This document shows, piece after piece, positions 1 through 8,415 of a stretch of 64,000 nucleotides of DNA. How positions within the stretch are numbered: position 1 is the first letter of the stretch; each line of letters opens with the position of its first letter. The translations under genes were made by a program, and so were the position numbers. This DNA is from CAWJLE01 sp963843645 (GTDB lineage: Bacteria; Chloroflexota; Anaerolineae; DAOTYC01): assembly GCA_963843645.1 (NCBI GenBank), contig CAWJLE010000003.1, positions 1-64,000 of the forward strand, given 5' to 3'. The notes beneath the pieces are model-generated. The model searched no databases, was not told the origin of the DNA, and saw only the letters and a program-made list of their open reading frames with translations.

Positions 1-237
1 TCTAATGCAATCGCCGTGGGCGCTACTCGCGTTGACCCGACCGACATGTGTGGTACAATGTCGTCCGCGAGCGAACGCATACCGTCCCAAGTGCAGAGGT
101 CGCCGGGCTTGGCGTGCCAACGCTTCGGAGGGTGAAACCGCGCTCAGGACGAACAGCATATCATCCGGGGATGGCACGTGGCGCCCCTTGGGCCTCAATG
201 TTGGGCCACATCTCATTGAAGCGGTGAGGCGTAGAAG
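1..237. other. Leading sequence without a supported gene
   Basis: I see no convincing coding region before the kinase start at 238. The stretch probably holds the kinase promoter or the end of an upstream feature cut by the window edge. No consensus sigma70 pair is clear. Confidence 0.5.
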
Positions 238-1795
238 ATGGCAGACAAATACCTGTTGGGAATTGACGTCGGGACGAACGGCTCCAAAGGCGTGATCACT
301 GACCTGGAAGGGCGTGTGCTCGCGGATCGGACCACCGAGCATTCGACTTCCAGCCCTCAGCCCGGGCTGGTACGAGCACGACGCCGATCGGATCTGGTGG
401 GCGGGTGTGGTGCAGATCATCCGCGAGATGCTCGCCGATTCTGGTGTGGATCCAAAGGCGATCGCCGGCGTCGGCGTGAGCGCGCTGGGACCGGACGTGC
501 TGCCGGTCGACGACGCCGGCCGTCCGCTCCGGCCCGGCATCCTGTATGGCATCGACACGCGAGCGTTTGCCGAGATCGATTCGATCAAGCAGCAGTTCGG
601 CGCGCAGTTCATCTTCGAGCGTACGGGCACGGAGCTATCTGCCCAGTCGATGACGCCCAAGATATTGTGGCTGAAGCGCCACGAGCCGGAGATCTACGCG
701 CGCACCCACAAGATGCACACCGCCAGCGGATATCTCGTCTTCAAGCTGACCGGCGAGGAAGTGATCGACTACGGCACAGGCATGAGCCTCAGCCCGATCA
801 TCGACGTCAAAACCCTGCAGGCGGACGATCAGATCTGCCGGGCGATGGGAATCGATCCTGACCTGCTGCCGCGACTCGTTTCCACGGCAGACGTCGCCGG
901 TGTGGTGACGGACGCCGCCGCTGCCGAGACCGGGCTTGCGGCGGGGACGCCGGTCATCGGCGGCTGCATGGATGGAAACGCTGAAGCAGTGAGCGTGGGT
1001 ACTATGGAGCCGGGCGACGGCGCATTGACGTACGGCAGCACGATGTGCCTGGTGCTGGCGGTCCAGAACGCGCGCCCAAACCCCAGCCTGTTCTTTGGGC
1101 CCAACGTCGATCGCGGCGCCTACGTGATGGCGGCTGCGACGGCGACGTCCGCGTCCATCACACGTTGGTTCCGTGACAACTTTAGCCAGGTGGAGCTGGA
1201 CAGGCAGTTGAACGGCGGCCCCAACGCCTATCAGCAGTTGAGCGAGGCCGCGGCGGCCGTGCCGCCGGGCGCCGAGGGTCTGCTGATGCTGCCCTATTTT
1301 GCCGGCGAGCGCACGCCGCTCTGGGACACGCAGGCGCGTGGACTGCTCGTGGGGTTGACACTGGCCCATTCCCGCGCACACGTCTATCGCGCGATCCTCG
1401 AGGCGACGGCGTTCAGCCTGCGCCACAACATCGACGAGATGCTTCGAGGCGGCGCCCAGATTAAGCGCATCGTATCGACCGGCGGAGGGACGCGCAGCCG
1501 GTTGTGGACGCAGATCATCAGCGACGTGACCGGATACTCGCAGGAGCTCGCCGAATCACCGTACGGCTCGCCTTACGGGGGAGCTTATTTGGCCGGGAAG
1601 GCCGTCGGCCTCTTCAAGGACTACGAGCCGCTGCGGAACCAATGGGTGAAGATCGTTCGGCGCGTGGAGCCCAACCCGCGTTTGAAGCCGCTGTACGACC
1701 GCTATTACGAAGTCTACCGCAGCGTGTACACGCACGTAAAGGAGGACATGCACGCGTTGGCCGACCTCGCGCGACGGTCGCCGGAGGAGTGTTAG
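238..1795 (+). CDS. FGGY-family carbohydrate kinase (xylulokinase-like), single frameshift
   Basis: This is an ATP-dependent sugar kinase of the FGGY/XylB type, which phosphorylates a pentose, pentulose or polyol in the cytoplasm. The N-terminal phosphate-binding motif GIDVGTNGSKG lies at residues 8-18. The C-terminal domain has the FAGERTPLWD segment and the STGGGTRSRLW signature expected of the family. The product is complete only if the reading frame shifts once: the N-terminus is read from 238 to about 361, and the rest, from PGWYEHDADRIWW on, in the next frame. The shift falls in the run CCCGGG at about 361-366 and fits one extra base. It may be a sequencing indel or a real inactivation. 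The stop is TAG. The gene faces the SUMF1-type gene convergently, so its substrate cannot be read from neighbours. Confidence 0.8.
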
Positions 1796-1821
1796 CAGCC
1801 CTTTGGAGCGGCGTGCCCGGT

Positions 1822-2646
1822 TCAGGAGCCGGTCGACATCACCAGGCGAAACCCGGTGCGAATGCTGTGAGAGATTGGATCGTCGGCGAAGCGAGCGGCA
1901 GTGCGACAGTTGAACTGGGAGTCGGCCCAGGATCCCCCGCGCATCACCTTGTCGGTGCCGGCGGCGGGGCCTGTCGGATTCCTTTGCGGCTCGGACGCGT
2001 CAGGCCGCCCGAACCAATCCGAGACCCAGTCCCACACATTGCCCGCCATGTCCAGCGCGCCATACGGGCTGGCCCCTGCCGGGTAGCTGCCGACGTCCGT
2101 CGTACTTCCGGGGCCGTCCTCTTTTGAGTCGAGTCTGGTCGGATCCCAGTCGTTGCCCCAGGGGTAGATACGGCCGTCCGTGCCGCGGGCGGCCTTTTCC
2201 CATTCCGCCTCGGTGGGCAGACGTCCGCCCACCCATTTGCCGTACGCCACTGCATCGTCCCAGGAGACGCCGACCACCGGCTGCCTGGGGCCATCGAACC
2301 CGGTGGCTCCGGCAACCACAACCTCACGGCAAGCGCCGGCTGCCACGCATTTCTCGTACTGGGCGTTGGTGACCTCGTGTTTGTCGATCCAGTAGGCGTT
2401 CAGGAACACTGTGTGCTGCGGCTTCTCGTCCACGTTGGCCTGAGCGTCGCTGTCGGCGCTGCCCATCAAGAAATCCCCCTCCGGAACGTAGACCATCTCC
2501 GCCCCGTCAGAAGCACGGGTCCGAGTCTGGCTTTGCGCGCCCGCCGTTGGGGTCTGAGACAGCGCCGCCGCGCCGGTCAGCGTCCACAGCAGGGCGACCA
2601 GCACCAAAATGCTTGACACATCGAATCTGCCTCGATTGGTACGCAT
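1822..2646 (-). CDS. Secreted SUMF1/EgtB/PvdO-family (formylglycine-generating-enzyme-like) protein
   Basis: The protein has an N-terminal signal-anchor segment (SSILVLVALLWTLTGAAAL) followed by an FGE-sulfatase domain. Landmarks are MVYVPEGDFLMGS, the DEKPQH segment, WIDKHEVTNAQYEKC, GRLPTEAEWEKAARG, YPWGND, and the terminal RGGSW and TGFRLV. I chose the ATG at 2646 because GGAGGT lies a few bases upstream and the hydrophobic segment follows. The paired cysteines of true formylglycine-generating enzymes are not evident (only NCR near the end). Sulfatase activation is therefore not assured, and it could be a member of the broader iron-dependent or lectin-like SUMF1 group. No sulfatase gene is nearby. 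Confidence 0.8.
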   Translation of the reverse strand: MRTNRGRFDVSSILVLVALLWTLTGAAALSQTPTAGAQSQTRTRASDGAEMVYVPEGDFLMGSADSDAQANVDEKPQHTVFLNAYWIDKHEVTNAQYEKCVAAGACREVVVAGATGFDGPRQPVVGVSWDDAVAYGKWVGGRLPTEAEWEKAARGTDGRIYPWGNDWDPTRLDSKEDGPGSTTDVGSYPAGASPYGALDMAGNVWDWVSDWFGRPDASEPQRNPTGPAAGTDKVMRGGSWADSQFNCRTAARFADDPISHSIRTGFRLVMSTGS

Positions 2647-2977
2647 GCGCACCTCCATGAAGTTCAGGTTGTCTTCAAACATGGCCTTGCAGCGCGGATC
2701 GTTCGCGCGTTGACAGACTTGGTAAGTCACCATTTTAGGTCCAAGCCGCGCCACGTTCAAACGGAGCGCTTACAGCAGGGATTGTGACGTTCATCCAGAC
2801 AGAAGCGCAGTAATCGGGCTTTCCTTGCCGACTCTTGGCTCGAATTCTCGTGCGGCAAACTTGGATGGCGCATGCGAGTGGATTCTGGCGACAACGTCGG
2901 CACAATCTCGCCAAAGATCTGGGATGCGCTCAAGCGAGCCAGTGGCTTGAGATTGAACTGGACGTATTGAGATTGAC

Positions 2978-3262
2978 TGTGTATTTCGCTATTCCAGACT
3001 TCGTGAGCGATACAACCTTCCCGAAACTGATATGGTGGTCCTTCTGCGCCAGGTTCACGAGCAGTGCATCGCCATCGTCCCGGTTCAAGAACTGGAAGTC
3101 ATCAAATGCGATGCGACAGACAATCGATATCGGGAGTGCTCAGTGGCCGGAGAGGCTGTGGTGATCGCCAGCGGGGATCCGCACCTTCTTGACTTATAGG
3201 GGAGCACGAAGGGACTCAGATTCTGACCCCGGCTGAGTTTCTGATTCTCTGGGGAATCGAGG
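2978..3262 (+). pseudogene. Degraded PIN-domain toxin relic
   Basis: Read across frames, this stretch gives YNLPETDMVVLLRQ, then DNRYRECSVAGEAVVIASGD and PHLLDL. After a frameshift at the TAG near 3198 it continues GEHEGTQILTPAEFL. This is the C-terminal half of a PIN-domain toxin of the 'putative toxin component, PIN family' type: acidic D-N-x-x-x-E/L-C-A-x-A-G, then SGD-x-x-LL and L-x-P-x-E-F. No start codon, no intact N-terminal half and no antitoxin are visible, so it is a relic. I rely on the family pattern; a profile search would confirm it. Confidence 0.6.
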
Positions 3263-3289
3263 AGGCATCTTCTTGGCAACAGGTCGGAT

Positions 3290-3426
3290 GCGCTCAAAAT
3301 ACGGAGAGGGCCGGCGCCTGGGAAGCGCTGGCCCTCTCTTAGTCCCCCCCAACTACTTAGCGACTGGTTGTGGGCTTATCCGGCCCATGCTCTCCTATTA
3401 TAGGCAAAACCAGGATTGAGAGTCAA
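3290..3426 (-). ncRNA. Candidate orphan small transcript: promoter, leader and GC-rich hairpin
   Basis: On the minus strand a good promoter (TTGACT at 3421-3426, 18 bp, TATAAT at 3397-3402) points into a region with no minus-strand gene until 2646. About 55-85 bases downstream is a strong hairpin: GAGAGGGCC at 3304-3312 pairs with GGCCCTCTC at 3330-3338, with further GCGC pairing inside. It is followed by CGTATTTT on the minus strand. A promoter closely followed by a terminator-like hairpin fits a short non-coding RNA of about 90-100 nt. It could equally be an attenuated leader or leftover signals. No known RNA family is recognised. Confidence 0.35.
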
Positions 3427-3427
3427 T

Positions 3428-3440
3428 AGTACTTTAGTAT
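3428..3440. promoter_or_regulatory. AGTACT-type motif next to a -35 box
   Basis: AGTACTTTAGTAT abuts the -35 box of the minus-strand promoter at 3397-3426. It resembles the tandem AGTACTAYGGTAC motifs downstream of the promoter at 16352-16380. A shared regulator is possible but the match is partial. Confidence 0.3.
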
Positions 3441-3507
3441 TAGCGACGATAGTCACGCTGCGAGACGATCTTGTGAGATCATTGAAACGTCATGTCGTGC
3501 ACTTTGT

Positions 3508-5427
3508 TTAAGGTTGACCGTAGTGCTCCAGGTAGAAGCTCCGGATCGCCGCGGCGGACGGCATGCGTACTCGACGCCACACTTTGATCACGGGATGCAG
3601 CTCAGCCTCGCCTTCCTGACCGCCGAAAAGCCATTCCAGGTAGGCGGTGCGTTCCTCTATGTCGCGCTGCGCGAAGGCGAGAATCTGCTCCGGCGTGTAG
3701 AACCGCAGCGGGTTGAAGCGCCGCCGGAAATCCTTGAGTCCATGGACTTGCTCCAGCTCCACCGGATCGGGGATGAGGTACCCGGAGCCGTAGATGGGGT
3801 GCTCCAGCCACCGCGCGATCCTCCGGTGTTCCACCAGATCGACGAGCGTCTTGGAGTCACGGACGGTGATCTTTTCGCCTTGTCCGAGGTAGCGCACCTC
3901 GCCGGCGGCGTTGCGTTCGACCTGGTTCGTCGCAGCGTCGATCCTGGCGATCGGGCGCCCATCCCTGTCCAGACGCGGGATTAGGTTGCCGTCGACGTCG
4001 TACTCGCCCACATAGCCCGAGTTGCTGATGAAGAACACCAGGCTGCCGCTTTCAGCGAGCCCCAGGTCGCGGTACATCTTGAGCTTGAGCATCGCCTGTT
4101 GGGCCTGCTCCCGCACCATGAAGTCGGTGGCTGCATAAGTCCGGACGCGCGTGCCCGGCTTCTGCCCGGAGACGGCGGAGGTGATGATGCTTTCGCAGGC
4201 GGAGTCAAGGGCGACAGCCATGAGCGGATCGATCACGCGGAAGATTGGCTCCACGACGTCGAAACGCTTGAAGCTCAAGGACTCGCTCCGGAGCCACTTG
4301 GCCGCGTTGGAGCCCCAGCGCGGATTCAACTCACTGAACCGGAAGATGAAGCGGCCGTTGGTGGTGCCGCTGTGGTAGCGGGTGCAGACCAGAGAACCGA
4401 CGGCCTGGGTCTCGATCCGGCGCGGGACCTTCACGTCGAAGCCGGCGATGTTCTCCACGCGCATCTCGACGCCCTCAGCATCGACGTTCATCACCAACAC
4501 GATCGGGCGCTTGCCGTCGGGACCCAATTGGGCCGACTTCATGAGGCCCGGCCACTCCGGGCTATCGGCCGTCAGGCCTTCCGACTTGGCGAAGCTTGCC
4601 GCCTCGAGGCCGATCAGCTGTACCTTGTCGATCTTCCCGTCGGCGTAGACCGGCTTACCCACGACGGCGTCGTCCTGCTCCAGCTCGGGCCCGACCGTCA
4701 GGGTGGTCTTGCCTGTGCCGGACAGACCCTTCAGGATGCGGTCCGACGTGCAGCCCGCGTGATAGCTCACTAACCCTTCCGACTCGGCTCGATTCCAGAC
4801 CAGCGTCAGGTTCGGCTTCTTGAACGTGCCGCCGAAGTAATCCATCCCGACACTCAACACCCGCCGGACGTCCCGGTCCATCTCCGTCAGGTCGTATAGC
4901 GTGATCGGCTCCTGCGGATCGTACTCCGGCCAAAACCTGCGGATCTCTTCTACGTATTCCGCGGGGAGCGTCTCCGAAACGATGTAGTTCCAGCAATGAA
5001 CCTCCACCCCTTCGCGATAGGGGAAGATCATCTGGCGGCCCATCCAGGCGATGTAGGCGGTGTGTGGGTTCTTGAGGCTGTACACGATGTTGAGTCCGCT
5101 TTCGTACCCGCCCTCGCCCTGGATGCCCTCTTGAAGCAGAGTGGGCACGGTCGCAAGGTAGTGCTTCACCACCTCGTAGAACTTGCGGCCTATTCTGTGA
5201 TCGAACGGAAGCTGCTGCTTGCCCAGACGATAGCCTTGCGGGACCATGTAGTTCGCGAGGTCAGGGCGCCGTCCGGCCTGCATGGTGCCGAACAGGTATT
5301 GGCCGTCGTGAGTCTGAAGATAGTAGCGTTGGAGATACTCGATGAAGAAAGCATCGTCGGGGTTGCGGATCACGGACCGTGCATCGAGGATCAGATCGGC
5401 GTCTACGGCGATCTTTGTGTCTATCAT
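3508..5427 (-). CDS. pckA: Phosphoenolpyruvate carboxykinase (ATP)
   Basis: The enzyme interconverts oxaloacetate + ATP and PEP + CO2 + ADP in the cytoplasm, the entry step of gluconeogenesis. The kinase-1a P-loop GLSGTGKTT is at residues 234-242, preceded by YHAGCTSDR. Further on are the RYHSGTTNGRFIFRFSE and GSNAAKW segments. At 639 residues it is longer than classical ATP-PEPCKs (about 530-540), with extra sequence at both ends, so it is a divergent subfamily. It is the last gene of a co-directional block with glcD, the UroD-family gene, glcF, larA and the Ldh gene. Carbon from 2-hydroxyacid oxidation could therefore pass directly to PEP. The spacing to glcD is 84 bp. Confidence 0.85.
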   Translation of the reverse strand: MIDTKIAVDADLILDARSVIRNPDDAFFIEYLQRYYLQTHDGQYLFGTMQAGRRPDLANYMVPQGYRLGKQQLPFDHRIGRKFYEVVKHYLATVPTLLQEGIQGEGGYESGLNIVYSLKNPHTAYIAWMGRQMIFPYREGVEVHCWNYIVSETLPAEYVEEIRRFWPEYDPQEPITLYDLTEMDRDVRRVLSVGMDYFGGTFKKPNLTLVWNRAESEGLVSYHAGCTSDRILKGLSGTGKTTLTVGPELEQDDAVVGKPVYADGKIDKVQLIGLEAASFAKSEGLTADSPEWPGLMKSAQLGPDGKRPIVLVMNVDAEGVEMRVENIAGFDVKVPRRIETQAVGSLVCTRYHSGTTNGRFIFRFSELNPRWGSNAAKWLRSESLSFKRFDVVEPIFRVIDPLMAVALDSACESIITSAVSGQKPGTRVRTYAATDFMVREQAQQAMLKLKMYRDLGLAESGSLVFFISNSGYVGEYDVDGNLIPRLDRDGRPIARIDAATNQVERNAAGEVRYLGQGEKITVRDSKTLVDLVEHRRIARWLEHPIYGSGYLIPDPVELEQVHGLKDFRRRFNPLRFYTPEQILAFAQRDIEERTAYLEWLFGGQEGEAELHPVIKVWRRVRMPSAAAIRSFYLEHYGQP

Positions 5428-5511
5428 GGCGTCACTCTCTGGCCCAACGGGCCACGTAATGTATCCACCTCTCCCTGGTGGCCGGTCGACCGGTCGGGAG
5501 GGCGATCAGTC

Positions 5512-6895
5512 TTACACGAACTTCTTTCCTGGGTTCAAAATCCCCTTGGGATCGAGCGCTTGCTTGATGTCTTTCAGCACGGACAGGACGTCTGGGCTGA
5601 CGGCCATGTCCAGGTAGGGCAGCTTCAGCGTGCCGATGCCGTGCTCGCCCGTCAGCGTGCCGCCTAATTCGATCGCCATGGTAAAGATGTCATGGCTCAC
5701 CTTCTGTACGCGGGCCCACTCGTCCGGGTCACGGCGGTCGAACAGGATGTTCGGATGCAGGTTGCCGTCGCCGGCGTGGCCGAAGACGGCGATAGGCAGA
5801 TCGTACTCCTTCGAGATCGCCTTGATGCGCTGGATGGCTTCCGGAATCTTGGAACGCGGGACCGAGATGTCCTCTCCGAGCTTGTTTGGCCGTCGGCGCG
5901 CCAGGGACGGTGATATCGAGCGCCGTCCTTTCCACAGCTGCGTGCGCTCGGCCTCGTTCGACGCCACCTTGACTTCGGAGGCGCCGGCCTCGCGGGCGAT
6001 CTCGGCGACGGCCCGAATGTCCTTCAGCACCTTCTGTTCCTCCGAACCGTCGACTTCAATGATCAGAATAGCCTCGGCTTGCGTCGGCAAACCCAGGTGC
6101 ATGGCTTCCTCGATGGTGCCGATGGTGGTATCGTCCATCAATTCGATCGTGGCCGGGACGATGTCCGCGAGAAGGATGCGATTGACGGTCTCGCCCGCGG
6201 CCTGCAGGTTTTCGTAAACGACGAAGGCGGTCCGCACGTGTTTGGGCTTGGGGATCAACTTCAGCAGTGCCTCCGTGATGACGCCCAGCGTGCCTTCGGA
6301 GCCGGCGAAGAGCTGCGTGAGGTTGTACGACGTCACGTTCTTGATCGCCTTGCCGCCGGTGTGGATGATGCGGCCGTCGGCCAGAACCACCGTCAGGCCC
6401 AGCAAGTAGTCCGAGGTCACTCCGTATTTCAAACAACGGGGACCGCCGGCGTTGCAGGCGACGTTCCCGCCGATCGTCGAGTGCTTGATCGAGGAGGGGT
6501 CGGGTGGATAGAACAGATCCTGGCTTTCGACCTCGGCCTGCAGGTCGGCCGTGACTACGCCGGCTTCAACCCACGTCATCATGTTCTCGGCATCGATTTC
6601 AAGCACGCGATTCATGCGCGTCAGGCCCAGGACGATGCCGCCTTGAGACGGGACAGAGGCGGCGGCCAGGCCGCTGCCCATGCCGCGCGCGATCACCGGG
6701 ATGGTCTGCCGGTCCGCGACTCTCAGGACCGCGGCCACCTCTTCCGTCGTGGCGGGGTTGACGACGACGTCGGGCTTGCCCTCGATGAATGTCCCGTCGT
6801 AGGAGTAGCAGACCAGGATCCTCGGGGGAAGTGAGTACGTGTTTTGCGCCGACGATTGCCGTCAGTTGGTCGAGGACTCTTACCTCAAGGGACAT
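5512..6895 (-). CDS. glcD: Glycolate/lactate oxidase FAD subunit GlcD (one frameshift)
   Basis: This is the FAD-binding 2-hydroxyacid dehydrogenase subunit that oxidises glycolate, D-lactate or a related acid. The FAD-binding type-4 region includes ARGMGSGL, the STIGGNVACNAGGPRCLKYG segment and GSEGTLGVITE. The C-terminal domain has FGHAGDGNLHPN and GEHGIGTLK, all as in GlcD. The start is ATG 6895 (MSLEVRVLDQ) with AGGAG just upstream. The first 25 or so residues are in a different frame from the rest. The break at about 6820-6825 (gaggatCctgg) fits one extra C; when corrected, the peptide runs on into the expected YSYDGTFIEGKPDVVV. The start overlaps the UroD-family stop by 16 bp, suggesting translational coupling. 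GlcF lies two genes upstream. Confidence 0.85.
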
Positions 6896-8238
6896 TGGAT
6901 TCTCCTGCGACTTCCCCAGTTTTCGACGCCGGAAGCCTTTTTGAATGACGACCGATAATACGCCGACTTCCGAACGTGCAGAAACTCCGGAAGTCCGCTC
7001 CTCAGTAGCGGCCGAAATTCCCAGACTGTCTCGTACATCGCCATCACGTTCTCCGGCGGCACTTCCGGCTGAATGTTGTGAATGGTGTTGAAGACGAAGC
7101 CCCCGCCGGGCATCAGCGCTGCCAGGCGCTGACGCACCTCCGTGCGCACTTCGTCCGGCGTGCCGAACGGCAACACGTGCTGCGTGTCGCAGCCGCCGCC
7201 CCAGAAGACGAGGTCGCGGCCGAATTCGCGCTTCAGGTCTACTGGATCCATCCCGCGCGCCGTCACCTGGATGGGATTGAGGATATCCACCCCGGCATCG
7301 ATCAGGTCCGGAATCAGTGGGGCAACCGCGCCGTCCGAGTGCAGGAAGATGGCAGCCGGGCACTTCGACTTCATGAAGCGATACAGCCTCTGGTGGTACG
7401 GTTTGATGCGTTTGCGATACAAACCAGGTGAGATCTGAGGTGCGTCTTGGGTGCCCAGATCGTCGTTCACGTTGATGACCTGCACGTACGGCCCGACAAC
7501 TGCCGCGTAGCGCTCGAACCGCCTCATGTACACGTCGACCAGGGCGTCCATGATGGCTTCGGCCAGCGTCGGGTTGGCGACCAGGTCGATCATGAAGGTT
7601 TCGAAGCCGCGCAGAAGCTGACCGGCTGCGAAGACGTGAGCACAGAAGTTGCCCATCACCGCGCACGTCGTTTCCTCGTGCAGTCGCCGCGCCTCGGCCT
7701 CGAGCTCCGTCCAGCTCTGGTCGGCAAAGAACGGCCAATCGAAGCTCTCGAAGACGTCACGCGCGCGTTCGACGTCGGCCGCGGTTTCGGCACCGGCCAG
7801 CGGTGGATCGATGGGATCGAAGTGCCAGCCGGCAGCGGCGCGCTTCGCGATGGCGTGGCCGTCCGGATCGAGCGCGATCTCGCTCCCGTCCGGTTGAACC
7901 TCGGTGCGCCACAGCGCCGGATACTGCACGGGTGGGAGGTTGCCGCCGGACGGGGATCCCGCCAGGGGGCCGACGCGCCATTCGCGCGGACCCAGCGGCA
8001 TCGGCAGGACGTCGGCTCTCACCCGCTGTCGCACGGCCTCTTCCACGATCACGACCTGCTGGTAGGGGTCGATGACCCTGGGGATGCCGTCCGTGATGCC
8101 CAAATGCTCTTTCAGGCGCTGATAAGCGCGCGCCGTGATTCCGGTCGAATCCATTCCGCCCAGATCAATGGGGACCCGATCTGGCTCTTGGTGATGGATG
8201 GCGCGCAACACGCGCTCGCGTGACGTCAGACGGTCCAT
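6880..8238 (-). CDS. Uroporphyrinogen-decarboxylase (UroD)-family protein
   Basis: The protein belongs to the UroD/MtaA superfamily, which includes URO-D and corrinoid-dependent methyltransferase activators. It starts MDRLTSRERVLRAIHHQEPDRVPID, typical of the family, and later has FLHSDGAVAPLIPDLIDAGVDILNPIQ, a conserved His-Asp region. I chose ATG 8238 because AAGGGG lies about 5-9 bases upstream and the homologous region begins there. Placement between glcF and glcD suggests a role in the same catabolic pathway rather than haem synthesis, perhaps in methyl transfer, but this is inference. The last 40 or so residues (after VWEFRPLL) are encoded by a copy of the dispersed ACTTCCGAAG palindrome and look like a repeat-derived extension. 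Confidence 0.75.
   Translation of the reverse strand: MDRLTSRERVLRAIHHQEPDRVPIDLGGMDSTGITARAYQRLKEHLGITDGIPRVIDPYQQVVIVEEAVRQRVRADVLPMPLGPREWRVGPLAGSPSGGNLPPVQYPALWRTEVQPDGSEIALDPDGHAIAKRAAAGWHFDPIDPPLAGAETAADVERARDVFESFDWPFFADQSWTELEAEARRLHEETTCAVMGNFCAHVFAAGQLLRGFETFMIDLVANPTLAEAIMDALVDVYMRRFERYAAVVGPYVQVINVNDDLGTQDAPQISPGLYRKRIKPYHQRLYRFMKSKCPAAIFLHSDGAVAPLIPDLIDAGVDILNPIQVTARGMDPVDLKREFGRDLVFWGGGCDTQHVLPFGTPDEVRTEVRQRLAALMPGGGFVFNTIHNIQPEVPPENVMAMYETVWEFRPLLRSGLPEFLHVRKSAYYRSSFKKASGVENWGSRRRIQCPLR
6965..6995. repeat. Dispersed palindrome, ACTTCCGAAG family (copy a)
   Basis: GACTTCCG and CCGGAAGTC arms face each other across about 14 bases. This copy lies inside the 3' end of the UroD-family gene, just upstream of glcD. 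Confidence 0.6.
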
Positions 8239-8257
8239 GGCAACCCCTTGGGTGGTG

Positions 8258-8415
8258 CGGGACGTGATTCGTGATCCGTGATACGAGATGCGTATTCTGT
8301 GATACGAGATGCGTGATCCGCAGTGCGCTCGTAAGGCCGGACCGACTGTCTGCGCACGCTTCCGCATCACGCAAACACGGATTACGCATCATGCATTACG
8401 GAATGCGGATCACGG
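8258..8415. repeat. Degenerate GTGATNCG repeat tract with inverted arms
   Basis: The glcF-UroD intergenic region consists largely of short imperfect units of the form GTGATNCG. GTGATACGAGATGCGT occurs twice, at about 8277 and 8300, and GTGATCCG also recurs. The right half (about 8363-8413) carries the complementary units (GCATCACG, ATTACGCATC, GGATCACGG). The tract could therefore fold into a long imperfect hairpin. It is not coding. Confidence 0.6.

Noticed and set aside
8282..8413. CRISPR array in the glcF-UroD gap
   Set aside because: Units are about 8 bp and contiguous with no spacers; this is a microrepeat tract.
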